A stretch of 64,000 bases of DNA from a virus: the IMG/VR virus record IMGVR_UViG_3300008110_000075, positions 1 through 64,000 of that record; one strand, given 5' to 3'. Made by a program: the position numbers and the translations under genes. Shown here piece after piece: positions 23,961 to 33,469 of this stretch. Position 1 is the first letter of the stretch; every line of letters begins with the position of its first letter. Under the pieces are notes generated by a model, which made no database searches, was not told the DNA's origin, and saw nothing but the letters and a program-made list of their open reading frames with translations.

Positions 23961-25721
23961 TTAATCAATTCTCATTACGTAAAACCATTGGTCTTGAATT
24001 TTCACCTCATCAGCATTCCCATCGTAAGAATTAAGTGTTTGCCCAAATCCATCAGCATCTATCACCCCTTGTATAAATTCATCTTTGTCTATAAATTGTT
24101 CCCAGTCAATCCCATGCTCATTTAAAAAACCTTCGGGGTCTCTCATAACATCATCAACTAATTCATCAACTTTTTCTTCAACCAAATCATCAGGGAATTC
24201 TCCATCAGGGTCGTTCTCAATATCATCGATTTCATCCTGATATTCTACTATCAATTCACTTAGTTCATCTATTTTATCTTGAATCGAATCATCATCTCCC
24301 CCGTCCCCAATTAGTTCCTCAAATCTCTCAATTTCTACTTCGGTTCTTTTTATTCTCATTTTGAGAATTTCGATTTCTTCTTTTTGTTTGGAAGATAATT
24401 GTCTCTCACTTTCATCCAAATAAACCTCAGGATTTTGATATACATCGTCCCCTAAGTAGTCTCTTGCATAGTCCGCGACTTGTTCATCGTCAATGAAACC
24501 TCTCGCAAACCCACTACTGAAACCGCCATAACCAATATCGTCAATTAATGAATCCACCCTTTCCTCACAACTTGATTGCATTTCACCCTCCGTTCCCACC
24601 GCATATTTTCTATCACTCAAACCTGCATCTATTACCTCAAATTCCGTGCAATCATAATACTCTCCTGTGGGTATTATGTTGTATACATCAATTTTTTCCT
24701 CTAATTCATTCAACTCATCCTCTAAGTCACTGATTTCGTCTAAAATGTCTGTTTCTACTTCCTCACTATTATCGTATTGGTTTTTAAGTCTCTCGATTTC
24801 ATCTTTAAGTCTCTGAATTTCTATTCTGTCCTCATTTGTCAACGCTGAAACGTCACTTGTGTCAACCAACCAATCTAAAAGGGCGTGGGCTTTCAAACCC
24901 TCTTCAGGACAATCGGGACCAAGAGCCCATTCATTTTCCATCCTTCTCTCCTCAGCATCGTCTCTCATTTGCCTTAATATTCTTGCTTGTCTTAGTGCTT
25001 CTTGTCTCTCTTTTTCTTTTTTCGCGGCTTCTTTGTCATTAAAAATCTTTATTTGTTCAGAATACTCTGAGTTCATGTATTCAGTTATCTGATTAATTAT
25101 CTCATTGTATTTAGCGGTGCCCACATGAGCAGGATATATATTTGTTTGTTGGTCTGTGGCCGTGAAAAAACTTTTGTTACCGTCAAATTTGTTGAGCAAG
25201 GCTACTTTGTAGAATGGGTCAGATGAATCAGCACTTCTATCTAAAATATAAAACAATTTACCCTCTGTGTTATAATAATTGAATTGGTGGTCTGAACTTG
25301 CCACGGTGCACCACTTTGTTCCTTTACCGTAATAGCATGAAGCCTGATGTGTTTGAGGATTCACAACAAAAAATCTTCCATCATCGAAAACAACTTTACC
25401 ACCCTCAACTTGTTTATAATCTCTTCTTGGTCTGTTCGCATATTTTTGTAATTCATCACTGAGTTCGGAAACACTTTTATATGAATTAATATCAGTTTTA
25501 GGTAGGTTTGATGAAATCTTATCAAATTCTCTAAGTTTTCTGACTAAGTCTTGAAAGTTAGATTCAAAGTTCATCACCTCAAAGTTTTTGGCAACCCAAT
25601 CCCAAAATTTTTGAGGAACGTTATCAATGATTTTTTTCAATTGCTCCTCAGAAAATTTCGTTCCATACTTAGCTTTGAGTTCTTCTGATTTGTTTTCTAA
25701 TATTAATTCTAAAATTTTCAT
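23961..25721 (-). CDS. Leader-bearing WCT-motif protein with long acidic coil
   Basis: 586 residues from the ATG at 25721 (a TTG one codon earlier is possible). MKILELILE before N is the leader. Residues about 128-160 contain CYYGKGTKWCTVASSDHQF then FYILDRS, the WCT motif (W137-C138-T139). Residues about 225-300 and 420-470 are charged coiled coil with three DEL/DEI-rich segments; the C-terminus (DEVKIQDQWFYVMRID) is strand-like. Shared WCT domain with 41923 and 595 genes suggests one effector family with different tails. Function unknown. TATTTATT lies 12 nt upstream. Confidence 0.75.
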   Translation of the reverse strand: MKILELILENKSEELKAKYGTKFSEEQLKKIIDNVPQKFWDWVAKNFEVMNFESNFQDLVRKLREFDKISSNLPKTDINSYKSVSELSDELQKYANRPRRDYKQVEGGKVVFDDGRFFVVNPQTHQASCYYGKGTKWCTVASSDHQFNYYNTEGKLFYILDRSADSSDPFYKVALLNKFDGNKSFFTATDQQTNIYPAHVGTAKYNEIINQITEYMNSEYSEQIKIFNDKEAAKKEKERQEALRQARILRQMRDDAEERRMENEWALGPDCPEEGLKAHALLDWLVDTSDVSALTNEDRIEIQRLKDEIERLKNQYDNSEEVETDILDEISDLEDELNELEEKIDVYNIIPTGEYYDCTEFEVIDAGLSDRKYAVGTEGEMQSSCEERVDSLIDDIGYGGFSSGFARGFIDDEQVADYARDYLGDDVYQNPEVYLDESERQLSSKQKEEIEILKMRIKRTEVEIERFEELIGDGGDDDSIQDKIDELSELIVEYQDEIDDIENDPDGEFPDDLVEEKVDELVDDVMRDPEGFLNEHGIDWEQFIDKDEFIQGVIDADGFGQTLNSYDGNADEVKIQDQWFYVMRID

Positions 25722-25808
25722 CAAGTTTTCTTTAATAAATATCTTTTTTTAATTATAATTGGTTGGAAGTAATATTTATATAAATAAAAACTAAAAAATC
25801 TTTTTACC

Positions 25809-25988
25809 ATGGGATGCGGATGTAAAAACAAACAGAATACCTCGCCTGAAGCTCAAAAGCTAGCTCAAGAGGCAGTTCAAAAAACAATTATGACCAAAAA
25901 TCAAGAATTGAAAGAAACAGTTAAAAAAACTGTTGAAAAATATTATAACACCAACAAAGGACAAACTAACGGATACATTAGGGACTAA
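25809..25988 (+). CDS. Small MGCGCK protein (59 aa)
   Basis: MGCGCKNKQNTSPEAQKLAQ... a Cys pair followed by a long amphipathic helix (VQKTIMTKNQELKETVKKTV). A TATTTATATAAATA element lies 28-36 nt upstream and a terminator follows. Conserved-type small phage protein; function unknown. Confidence 0.65.
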   Translation: MGCGCKNKQNTSPEAQKLAQEAVQKTIMTKNQELKETVKKTVEKYYNTNKGQTNGYIRD

Positions 25989-26013
25989 TATGTCCACTTC
26001 ACAAAAAAATAAT

Positions 26014-26041
26014 TCAAGGGACAAAATTTGTCCCTTTTTTT
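26014..26041 (+). terminator. Intrinsic terminator
   Basis: AAGGGACAAA-ATT-TGTCCCTT stem then T7 on the plus strand; ends the MGCGCK gene, just before the next box. Confidence 0.88.
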
Positions 26042-26042
26042 G

Positions 26043-26050
26043 TATTTATA
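26043..26050 (+). promoter_or_regulatory. TATTTATA box, 4 nt before start codon
   Basis: TATTTATA then TGAT and the ATG at 26055, immediately after the terminator's T run. Supports 26055 as the start and an independent promoter for the metallopeptidase operon. Confidence 0.6.
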
Positions 26051-26054
26051 TGAT

Positions 26055-27065
26055 ATGGAAAATGAATATTCTATACGTGGTTTCTTGGAATCATTCAATA
26101 ATAATGACTTGGATGTAAAAAAATATTTTGGTGATTATGAAACATGGTTCAATGTGTTGAAGAAAAGAGGTTTGATGGGTGAAATCGACCCGAAGAATGC
26201 TGCGGGTTCCGAAGATTGGCAAAATGAATATCTTTTGTGGTTATACGATAATGATAGAGAAAAATATTACAAATGGATGAATGAGATTTTATCTGATGTT
26301 GTAATAGAAGGTAAAGATGTTTATTGGCAAGGTGACAGAGTTGATTTAGCAATTTTATTTTGTGATGATAGAAGAGACGGTCCGAGTAGAGATACAATTG
26401 AAAGTATTTTAGTTGGTGAGGATGTTTTCGAACCTTATTGGGACACAACCGATGATGTTTACAGAGATGTCATTGAAGAACTAACCAAAGAGAATTTAGA
26501 AATTTTTAAAGAAAGGATTGTTAAAGAATTATCAGGTCAACAGTTGAGTCCTGATACGGAAGAAATGGAGTTAATAGCCACTGAGCAAGGACATGAAAAT
26601 TATTGGACTATAGATTCAGAAAATGTGACGAGAATAATCGACGATGAGGAGTCCATGAATAGTTTACTAAAAGATGAGCTTGCCGATGTAAAATCTGATT
26701 TATACTCTGTTCATTCTAATTCATATAATTCTGCTTACGAAAGTGAGGTATATAATAGCATTTTCAATAAATTGGATGAATATTTCAACACCGAAAAAAA
26801 ACAATGGATAAATGTTCCCCACCCATACAAAAAAGAAACTGTGGTTGAAAAATTCAAAATACCAATATATGATTTCGAAGGTATCGTGAATGATTTTTTA
26901 CATTCTAACAAAGGTTATGGAAATTCAGGAACACTTGATTACCATGGAAGTTTTATAGAAATAATTAGGGAAGAAAAGGATTGTCTCAGATTGTGGTTTC
27001 CTGATTACCCTGACTCAAGATTGCTTGACAAAAACATAAATGAAATATTTTCTGATTATTTTTAA
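26055..27065 (+). CDS. Hypothetical acidic protein heading the metallopeptidase operon
   Basis: 336 residues starting MENEYSIRGFLESFNNNDL. The N-terminus has GFLE before S, close to but not matching the leader rule. The body is acidic with WQGDRVDLAILFCDDRRDGP and FEPYWDTTDDVYRDVIEELT. Its last codon overlaps the next start. I recognise no family; co-expression with two metallopeptidase-like proteins suggests the same virion-related pathway. Confidence 0.65.
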   Translation: MENEYSIRGFLESFNNNDLDVKKYFGDYETWFNVLKKRGLMGEIDPKNAAGSEDWQNEYLLWLYDNDREKYYKWMNEILSDVVIEGKDVYWQGDRVDLAILFCDDRRDGPSRDTIESILVGEDVFEPYWDTTDDVYRDVIEELTKENLEIFKERIVKELSGQQLSPDTEEMELIATEQGHENYWTIDSENVTRIIDDEESMNSLLKDELADVKSDLYSVHSNSYNSAYESEVYNSIFNKLDEYFNTEKKQWINVPHPYKKETVVEKFKIPIYDFEGIVNDFLHSNKGYGNSGTLDYHGSFIEIIREEKDCLRLWFPDYPDSRLLDKNINEIFSDYF

Positions 27066-27847
27066 TGGCTTACGTAAAATACATATTAGTTGAACAAAGA
27101 GGCTTTACTCCAAGAAAAACTCCTCCACCAAACATCAAAAATATTTTATCCCAAATAGAACTTTTCGAGATGTATCCAAAGATTTTTGCTCTTGTCATCA
27201 AAGACGACAAATTAAGAGCAAGAGTTTTTATGAGGTATCAGGAGTTTTATGAGTCAGATTCCGAGACATTTAGAGGAAAAGGTTTCAAATGGTATGACTA
27301 CGTGAAACATTACAAGAAAAAGACCAAGAAAGATTATTTCTCTTATCATGAAGATTGGGCAGGTTATAATATCCCTTGTAACTCAATTGAATCTTGTATG
27401 AAAGTTATTCCAGACGTAAATTTTTATGATTTGATAATGTTTAGTGTAATAGATACGATTAGAACGTTAGTAGGTGGAGAGGATTTCTATTTAATTGGTA
27501 TTGACCAAAGTAATGGTGAAGACCCTTCACTTATTTTTCACGAAGTAGCACATGGTCTTTGGTTTTCATCTCCAATTTATAAGAACAAACAAATGAAAAA
27601 CATAGAAAGACTCGAGCCAAATGTAAGAGAATCGGTAGCAAGAAAAATAACTGGTATGGGATATGGAGAAAATGTGGTAGATGATGAGATTCAAGCCTAT
27701 TTATCTACAGGGATAGGAGATAACATGACAAGAATCAAAAACATCAAACAAGCTCAATTACCTTTCAAACAAGTATTTGATTCTTATACAGGTAAAATCA
27801 AACCTAATAAAATAAACATAGATTGGAGGACTGATTTGAATGCCTAA
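27065..27847 (+). CDS. Leader-bearing zinc-metallopeptidase-like protein (HEVAH)
   Basis: 260 residues. MAYVKYILVE before Q is the leader. SLIFHEVAHGLWF carries the zinc-binding HExxH at residues 159-163, with a candidate third ligand in VVDDEIQAYLS about 50 residues later (gluzincin-like layout). The N-terminal 90 residues are basic and aromatic. I infer a peptidase packaged in the head and injected, or a maturation peptidase. Ends overlap the next gene by 8 nt. Confidence 0.75.
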   Translation: MAYVKYILVEQRGFTPRKTPPPNIKNILSQIELFEMYPKIFALVIKDDKLRARVFMRYQEFYESDSETFRGKGFKWYDYVKHYKKKTKKDYFSYHEDWAGYNIPCNSIESCMKVIPDVNFYDLIMFSVIDTIRTLVGGEDFYLIGIDQSNGEDPSLIFHEVAHGLWFSSPIYKNKQMKNIERLEPNVRESVARKITGMGYGENVVDDEIQAYLSTGIGDNMTRIKNIKQAQLPFKQVFDSYTGKIKPNKINIDWRTDLNA

Positions 27848-28691
27848 ATTCATCAACATATTATCCGATATTTTATCTGAAGCTAAAAGATATAAATTCA
27901 CACCTGAATTACTACAAAAAATTAATTCGGTCGTAGAAAACCTTTGGAATGACCGAAACAAAAATTACGGTAATAAGAAAGAGGTTGTTGATGTTATCCC
28001 CTTCAAAACTGCAAATGGTGTTGACGGTTTGGTAAAAGTGATTGTTAATCCAAGATTGAAATACTTGGGATTTATGGGAACTAAACCGAGTAAATCTTAT
28101 GACCCCGCAGACATTTATATCGAGGTAAATCCAAAATATTACGAATCTAAGAAAAATCTTTATCTTACAATCTATCATGAGATGATACACGCCAGTGACC
28201 CAACTCAAAGTAGTTCTTGGTCTCCAAAATATATGTTGAGCTATGATGAAAAGTCTGATGAAAAGTATTGGGGTCATCCAATAGAATTCTTTGCGATATC
28301 AAATGAGTTCTTGGAAGGTCTTGTAAGAGAATTTGAAAGAAGAGCAAAAAGATTAAGAAAAATTGAAAACAAAGAGATTTTGGATAAGTCTTTGAAAAAT
28401 ATTCTCAACTATTTTGCCAAGGGTGAGCCATTAAATAAGCTCAGTCAAGACATTCTTTTCAGAATCAATGACGAACACGTAGGACAAGATTCATTCAAAG
28501 TTCTTAAGAATCTGACCGCAGATATGCCCCATTTGGCGGACTTACTTCCTGAAAGAGGTGAGGAACCATATTATTTACACTATGTCGAATTGATTAAGAA
28601 ATTTAATCCTGAAATATGGAAAAAGTTCCTAAGTATGTTCTACAATACAACTTTCGAGATTAGAGACATTATCAACAAAAACTATAAATAA
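27840..28691 (+). CDS. Leader-bearing zinc-metallopeptidase-like protein (HEMIH)
   Basis: 283 residues. MPKFINILSDILSE before A is the leader. LYLTIYHEMIHASDPTQ has HExxH at residues 113-117, preceded by the strand DIYIEVNP typical of zincins; a downstream HPIEFFAIS may provide the third ligand. The C-terminal 130 residues are helical. It differs in sequence from its neighbour, so the pair is probably two enzymes and not a duplicate. Confidence 0.75.
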   Translation: MPKFINILSDILSEAKRYKFTPELLQKINSVVENLWNDRNKNYGNKKEVVDVIPFKTANGVDGLVKVIVNPRLKYLGFMGTKPSKSYDPADIYIEVNPKYYESKKNLYLTIYHEMIHASDPTQSSSWSPKYMLSYDEKSDEKYWGHPIEFFAISNEFLEGLVREFERRAKRLRKIENKEILDKSLKNILNYFAKGEPLNKLSQDILFRINDEHVGQDSFKVLKNLTADMPHLADLLPERGEEPYYLHYVELIKKFNPEIWKKFLSMFYNTTFEIRDIINKNYK

Positions 28692-28697
28692 AAAAAA

Positions 28698-28720
28698 GGG
28701 ATTTTTAAATCCCTTTTTTT
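28698..28720. terminator. Bidirectional terminator
   Basis: AAAAAAAGGGATTT-TTAAATCCCTTTTTTT is a near-perfect palindrome with A and T runs on both sides, placed between convergent operons. Confidence 0.85.
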
Positions 28721-31047
28721 CCGCTTGCTAACATTTCCAATTTTTCTAATTTCCTTTCATGGAAATCTAAAAGGGTGGATTGTTCTTTGATTGCCTCTAA
28801 ACAAGCTGATATAATCGTTTCAAATCTTATTGATAACATTGTGGTTTCTGGGTCTTCATAAACGAGTTCAGGAAATACCAACTGCAACTCTTGTGCAATA
28901 AAACCTATCTGAAGTAACTCGGGTCTTTCATCATCTTTTATTAGATGGTAGGAAACACCTCTAGTCTTTAATATTTTGTCCAAACTATCTGTAATTGGTC
29001 TGATATTAGTTTTGAACCTTAAATCCGATGGTCCAGGTGCACCTGATGCACCTTGTGCCCCTGTTGGTCCTGTGCCACCTTGTGGACCAGTTCCACCACC
29101 TCCACCTTGAGCACCTTGTGGACCTGTTCCTCCTGTTCCACCACCAGTCCCTTGAGCACCTTGATTACCCGTAGGACCGGTTGGTCCTCCAGGACCTTGA
29201 GCACCTTGTGCACCTTGGTTTCCATTACCTTGTGATGGACCTTGGGCTCCTTGAGAACCAGTTCCACCTCCTCCACCAGGAGGTCCTGTGTGACCTTGAG
29301 CTCCCTGTGGACCTCGGTTACCCGTTGGTCCGCCAGGACCCTGAGCACCTTGTGCTCCGCCAGGACCCTGAGCACCTTGTCCACCTTGAGAACCTTGAGC
29401 TCCTTGAGCTCCTGTTGCACCACCACCACCTTGAGAACCTTGTCCTCCCTGTGAACCTTGGGCTCCTTGGTTTCCACCACTGCCTTGAGCTCCTTGCGCA
29501 CCTTGTCCTCCTGCCGGTCCTTGTGCTCCTTGGTTACCTTTACCACCTTGAGCTCCTTGCGCACCTTGTCCTCCTGCCGGTCCTTGTGCTCCTTGGGCTC
29601 CTCCTGGGCCTTGAGCTCCTTGCGCACCTTGTCCTCCTGTTGGTCCCTGAGCTCCTTGGTTACCTTTACCACCTTGTGCTCCTTGAGCACCTTGTCCTCC
29701 TTGAGAACCTTGTGAACCTGTGGCACCTACAGGCCCCTGTGCTCCTTGTGCTCCCTGTCCACCTTGTGAACCTTGACCACCTTTGGCACCTTGTGAACCT
29801 TGTCCTCCTTGAGCTCCTTGTCCACCTGTTGGTCCTTGTGCTCCTTGATTACCACCCGAACCTTGCGCTCCTTGAGCTCCTTGTCCACCTGTTGGTCCTG
29901 TAGCACCCTTACCACCTTGAGAACCTTGTCCTCCTTGAGCTCCTTGTCCACCTGTTGGTCCTTGAGCTCCTTGATTACCACCCGAACCTTGCGCTCCTTG
30001 AGCTCCTTGTCCACCCTGTGAGCCTTGGGAACCTGTGGCACCCGCAGAACCTACTGGACCTTGTGCTCCTTGGCCTCCCTGCGAACCTTGTGAGCCCGTG
30101 GCCCCTTGTGCACCTACTGGCCCTTGAGCTCCCTGTCCACCTTGTGAACCTTGGGAACCTGTGGCTCCTGCTGAACCAACGGGACCCTGAGCTCCCTGTC
30201 CACCTTGTGAACCTTGTGAACCTATGGCACCTTGTGAACCTTGTCCACCTTGAGCTCCTTGTCCTCCCTGTGAACCTTGGGAACCTGTAGCTCCTTGTGA
30301 CCCAACTGGTCCTTGTGCTCCTTGACCTCCTTGTGACCCTTGGGAACCAACCGCTCCCTGAGAACCTGTGGCACCTTGAGCACCTTGACCTCCTTGTGAA
30401 CCCTGAGAACCTGTAGCACCTTGTGACCCTACCGGCCCTTGAGCACCTTGTCCACCTTGTGAACCCTGAGAACCGACCGCTCCCTGTGAACCTGTGGCAC
30501 CTTGAGCACCTTGACCTCCTTGTGAACCCTGAGAACCAGTATCGCCTTGTGCACCTATTGCACCCTGAGCACCTTGACCACCTTGTGCGCCTTGTGGACC
30601 TACAGCACCTTGGGAACCTTGTGAGCCAGTAATACCTTGAGCCCCTGTTGGACCTTGTGCTCCTTGACCCCCTTGTGAACCTTGAGCACCTTGACCACCT
30701 GTCACTCCCTGGGAACCTTGATTTCCTTGAGCACCTTGTCCCCCTTGAAAACCAATACTACCTTGAGCACCAGTTGGTTCTCTATTACCAACCCATCCTG
30801 TAGAGTTGATAAGTGTTCCTGCTGAATTTTTTAAACTAGTTGTTATCTTGAGGTTACTATTGTAAGTTACAAATGAAGGTTTATCACTTCTCCAAGCAAG
30901 ATAAACAATATTACTATTATCTGTCCAATGCAAATGTAGTAGTGGTGAATCGTCTTCAAGCTTCAAATATGTTGAGGTTGAGCCAGAATCAACGAATTCG
31001 ACCGTGGGAAACGCATAATCAGGATATATTATTATATTTTCAGACAC
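28705..31047 (-). CDS. Collagen-like tail fibre with S74 chaperone end (1)
   Basis: 780 residues, GTG start that overlaps the previous gene. Residues 1-90 are a beta-rich head ([10 protein letters not shown]...). Residues about 92-660 are Gly-X-Y repeats dominated by GAQ, GSQ and GGQ in place of the animal-type GPP. The last 110 residues are an intramolecular chaperone of the S74 type: [20 protein letters not shown], then [16 protein letters not shown] and a coiled coil. The chaperone trimerises the fibre and is usually cleaved off. Role: receptor-binding or side fibre. Confidence 0.88.
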   Translation of the reverse strand: MSENIIIYPDYAFPTVEFVDSGSTSTYLKLEDDSPLLHLHWTDNSNIVYLAWRSDKPSFVTYNSNLKITTSLKNSAGTLINSTGWVGNREPTGAQGSIGFQGGQGAQGNQGSQGVTGGQGAQGSQGGQGAQGPTGAQGITGSQGSQGAVGPQGAQGGQGAQGAIGAQGDTGSQGSQGGQGAQGATGSQGAVGSQGSQGGQGAQGPVGSQGATGSQGSQGGQGAQGATGSQGAVGSQGSQGGQGAQGPVGSQGATGSQGSQGGQGAQGGQGSQGAIGSQGSQGGQGAQGPVGSAGATGSQGSQGGQGAQGPVGAQGATGSQGSQGGQGAQGPVGSAGATGSQGSQGGQGAQGAQGSGGNQGAQGPTGGQGAQGGQGSQGGKGATGPTGGQGAQGAQGSGGNQGAQGPTGGQGAQGGQGSQGAKGGQGSQGGQGAQGAQGPVGATGSQGSQGGQGAQGAQGGKGNQGAQGPTGGQGAQGAQGPGGAQGAQGPAGGQGAQGAQGGKGNQGAQGPAGGQGAQGAQGSGGNQGAQGSQGGQGSQGGGGATGAQGAQGSQGGQGAQGPGGAQGAQGPGGPTGNRGPQGAQGHTGPPGGGGGTGSQGAQGPSQGNGNQGAQGAQGPGGPTGPTGNQGAQGTGGGTGGTGPQGAQGGGGGTGPQGGTGPTGAQGASGAPGPSDLRFKTNIRPITDSLDKILKTRGVSYHLIKDDERPELLQIGFIAQELQLVFPELVYEDPETTMLSIRFETIISACLEAIKEQSTLLDFHERKLEKLEMLASGKKGI

Positions 31048-33469
31048 TTAAATTATCTTTTAAAATTTTTATTCTCTCCATTATTGAGATTATTCTTTTC
31101 TGTTGTTCTTGAAGTGCACCAATACCCAAACTTACCATAAGACCATATTCAACTGATTTAAAGCCCTCCTCGTCTGTCCAAACAACTTCTGGGACGATAT
31201 CTTCAATTTGCTGTGCAATAAAACCTATTGTTTCACCAGTAAATGCACTTGGAAGAGATATTGCACGGTTCATTGATATTTTAGGATGGTCAACCCATTC
31301 GAATCTAACACCCTCAATACCTTTAACTTTTTCTAATACATTTGTTAAGGATTGAATATTATCTTTAAGTCTTTGGTCTGAAGGTGGACCCTGAGCTCCT
31401 TGAGCTCCTTGACCTCCTGTTGGACCAGTTCCACCCTGAGGACCTGTAGGTCCTACGTTACCTTGAGCACCTTGACCACCTTGGCCCCCACCTGAACCTG
31501 TAGCACCTTGGGCACCTTGACCCCCTTGACCACCACCCGAGCCTTGAGCCCCTTGGGCTCCCGTAGCTCCTGGTCCTCCACCAGGCCCCACTGCTCCTTG
31601 GGCACCTTGTCCTCCTGTTCCTCCTGTAGGTCCTGTTGGTCCCTGTGCTCCTTGGAATCCTGTTGCACCTCCCCCTCCTGTTCCACCTTGAGCCCCAACA
31701 GGACCCTGAGCGCCTTGAGCTCCCTGAGCACCACCCTGTGCTCCTTGAGCACCTGTGGAACCACCTCCACCTTGGCTTCCTTGAGCACCTGTAGTTCCAC
31801 CTTGAGCTCCTTGAGCACCTGTTGGTCCTTGAGCACCTTGGTTACCTTGTGCACCTTGGTTACCACCTTGAGCTCCTTGGGCTCCTTGTGAACCTTGGAC
31901 ACCAGGAGCACCTTGTGCACCCGTATTTCCTCCTTGGGCTCCTTGAGCTCCTTGTGAACCTTGGACACCAGGAGCACCTTGTGCACCTGTTGAAGCTCCT
32001 TGAGCTCCCTGAGCCCCTTGAGAGCCCTGAACACCAGGAGCTCCCTGTGCTCCCGTTGAACCACCTTGAGCTCCTTGGGCTCCTTGGGCACCCTGATTAC
32101 CTGTCGCACCTTGGGCACCTGTTGAACCACCTTGAGCACCCTGTGAACCTTGTGCCCCTTGTGCTCCAGTATTACCTTGAGCTCCTGTATTGGCTCCTTG
32201 TGCTCCTTGAGCACCTTGTGGTCCTTGTGCACCTTGGTTTCCTTGTGCACCTGTATTGGCTCCTTGTGCTCCTTGAGAGCCTTGAGCTCCTTGAGCACCT
32301 GTATTACCTTGAGCTCCTGTATTGGCTCCTTGTGCACCTTGAGCACCTTGTGGTCCTTGTGCACCTTGGTTTCCTTGTGCACCTGTTGAAGCACCCTGTG
32401 CACCTTGCGCTCCCTGTCCTCCTTGTGAGCCTTGACCACCTTGAGCACCTGTTGTTCCTCCTTGGGCTCCTTGTGCTCCTGTTCCACCTTGAGCTCCTTG
32501 ACCTCCTTGTGCCCCCGTGGTTCCCCCTTGGGCTCCTTGAGCACCCTGTCCTCCTTGTGAACCTTGAGCTCCTTGGGCTCCTGTTGTTCCTCCTTGTGCT
32601 CCTTGAGAACCTTGTGCACCTTGTGCTCCAGTTGAACCCTGAGCACCTGTTGTTCCTCCTTGAGCTCCTTGAGCTCCTTGTCCTCCTTGTGCCCCCTGTG
32701 CACCCTGAGCACCTGTTGTTCCTCCTTGGGCTCCTTGTGCACCTTGTCCTCCTTGGGCTCCTTGTGCACCCTGAGCACCTGTATTAGCTCCCTGAGCTCC
32801 TTGTGAACCCTGTCCTCCTTGTGCTCCTTGAGCTCCTTGAGCACCAATTGTTCCACCTTGAGCACCTTGAGCACCTTGTCCTCCTTGTGCACCTTGTGAA
32901 CCCTGAGCACCTGTGTTAGCTCCTTGAGCACCTTGAGCTCCTTGACCACCTTGAGCTCCTTGACCACCTTGAGCTCCCGTATCCGCTCCTTGAGCTCCCT
33001 GTGCTCCCTGTCCACCCGTAGCACCTTGAGCTCCTTGAGGTCCTATCGAACCTTGTGAACCTTGAGCACCTACATTTCCTATTGCTCCCTTAGCACCTTG
33101 AGAACCTTGCGCTCCTTGAGCACCTATTGACCCCTGAGAGCCTGTAGTTCCTGAAGCACCTTGTGCTCCTTGAGCACCGGTAAATCCAGATATACCCTCA
33201 GCAGGTCCTACCCATTCGCCAACTTCATTAATCATTTCTATACCACCCACATACAATCCATATATTCCTCCGGTGACCTTTGCACCATCAACGAGTAATT
33301 CAGCTCCGATAGTTGCTATGTTACTTTTTGTTGTTGATGAAACTTGGATATTTCCAGAACCATTAACAGATAATTGTATTTTGTCCGCGGATGAAATCCC
33401 TTCAAATTCCATATGAGGGTTAGGGTTTCCACCACTTTTACCATTGGGATATATTATAACGTCAGACAT
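31040..33469 (-). CDS. Collagen-like tail fibre with S74 chaperone end (2)
   Basis: 809 residues, ATG sharing a base with the previous TAA. Head domain about 1-100 ([14 protein letters not shown]), then Gly-X-Y repeats with regular four-residue interruptions (GANT, GGTT, GAST) roughly every 22 residues, then the S74 end [19 protein letters not shown] and [16 protein letters not shown]. Paralogue of its two neighbours; the shared heads (IIIYP/VIIYP/LIVP) point to the same attachment site on the virion. Confidence 0.88.
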   Translation of the reverse strand: MSDVIIYPNGKSGGNPNPHMEFEGISSADKIQLSVNGSGNIQVSSTTKSNIATIGAELLVDGAKVTGGIYGLYVGGIEMINEVGEWVGPAEGISGFTGAQGAQGASGTTGSQGSIGAQGAQGSQGAKGAIGNVGAQGSQGSIGPQGAQGATGGQGAQGAQGADTGAQGGQGAQGGQGAQGAQGANTGAQGSQGAQGGQGAQGAQGGTIGAQGAQGAQGGQGSQGAQGANTGAQGAQGAQGGQGAQGAQGGTTGAQGAQGAQGGQGAQGAQGGTTGAQGSTGAQGAQGSQGAQGGTTGAQGAQGSQGGQGAQGAQGGTTGAQGGQGAQGGTGAQGAQGGTTGAQGGQGSQGGQGAQGAQGASTGAQGNQGAQGPQGAQGAQGANTGAQGNTGAQGAQGSQGAQGANTGAQGNQGAQGPQGAQGAQGANTGAQGNTGAQGAQGSQGAQGGSTGAQGATGNQGAQGAQGAQGGSTGAQGAPGVQGSQGAQGAQGASTGAQGAPGVQGSQGAQGAQGGNTGAQGAPGVQGSQGAQGAQGGNQGAQGNQGAQGPTGAQGAQGGTTGAQGSQGGGGSTGAQGAQGGAQGAQGAQGPVGAQGGTGGGGATGFQGAQGPTGPTGGTGGQGAQGAVGPGGGPGATGAQGAQGSGGGQGGQGAQGATGSGGGQGGQGAQGNVGPTGPQGGTGPTGGQGAQGAQGPPSDQRLKDNIQSLTNVLEKVKGIEGVRFEWVDHPKISMNRAISLPSAFTGETIGFIAQQIEDIVPEVVWTDEEGFKSVEYGLMVSLGIGALQEQQKRIISIMERIKILKDNLSV
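31520..33010 (-). repeat. 66-bp period coding repeat in collagen-like fibre 2
   Basis: Units of six Gly-X-Y triplets plus one four-residue break (22 residues, 66 bp) recur many times, the first ones near the 5' end of the repeat region being the most regular. They are prone to expansion and contraction by recombination or slippage. Confidence 0.75.

Noticed and set aside
24548-25092. Plus-strand reading frames opposite the WCT-motif gene
   Set aside because: They are low-complexity (Phe/Leu/Ser-rich) antisense shadows of acidic coiled-coil codons.
26055-27065. Acidic protein as a leader protein (GFLE before S)
   Set aside because: Position -3 is F, not I or L; a near miss only.
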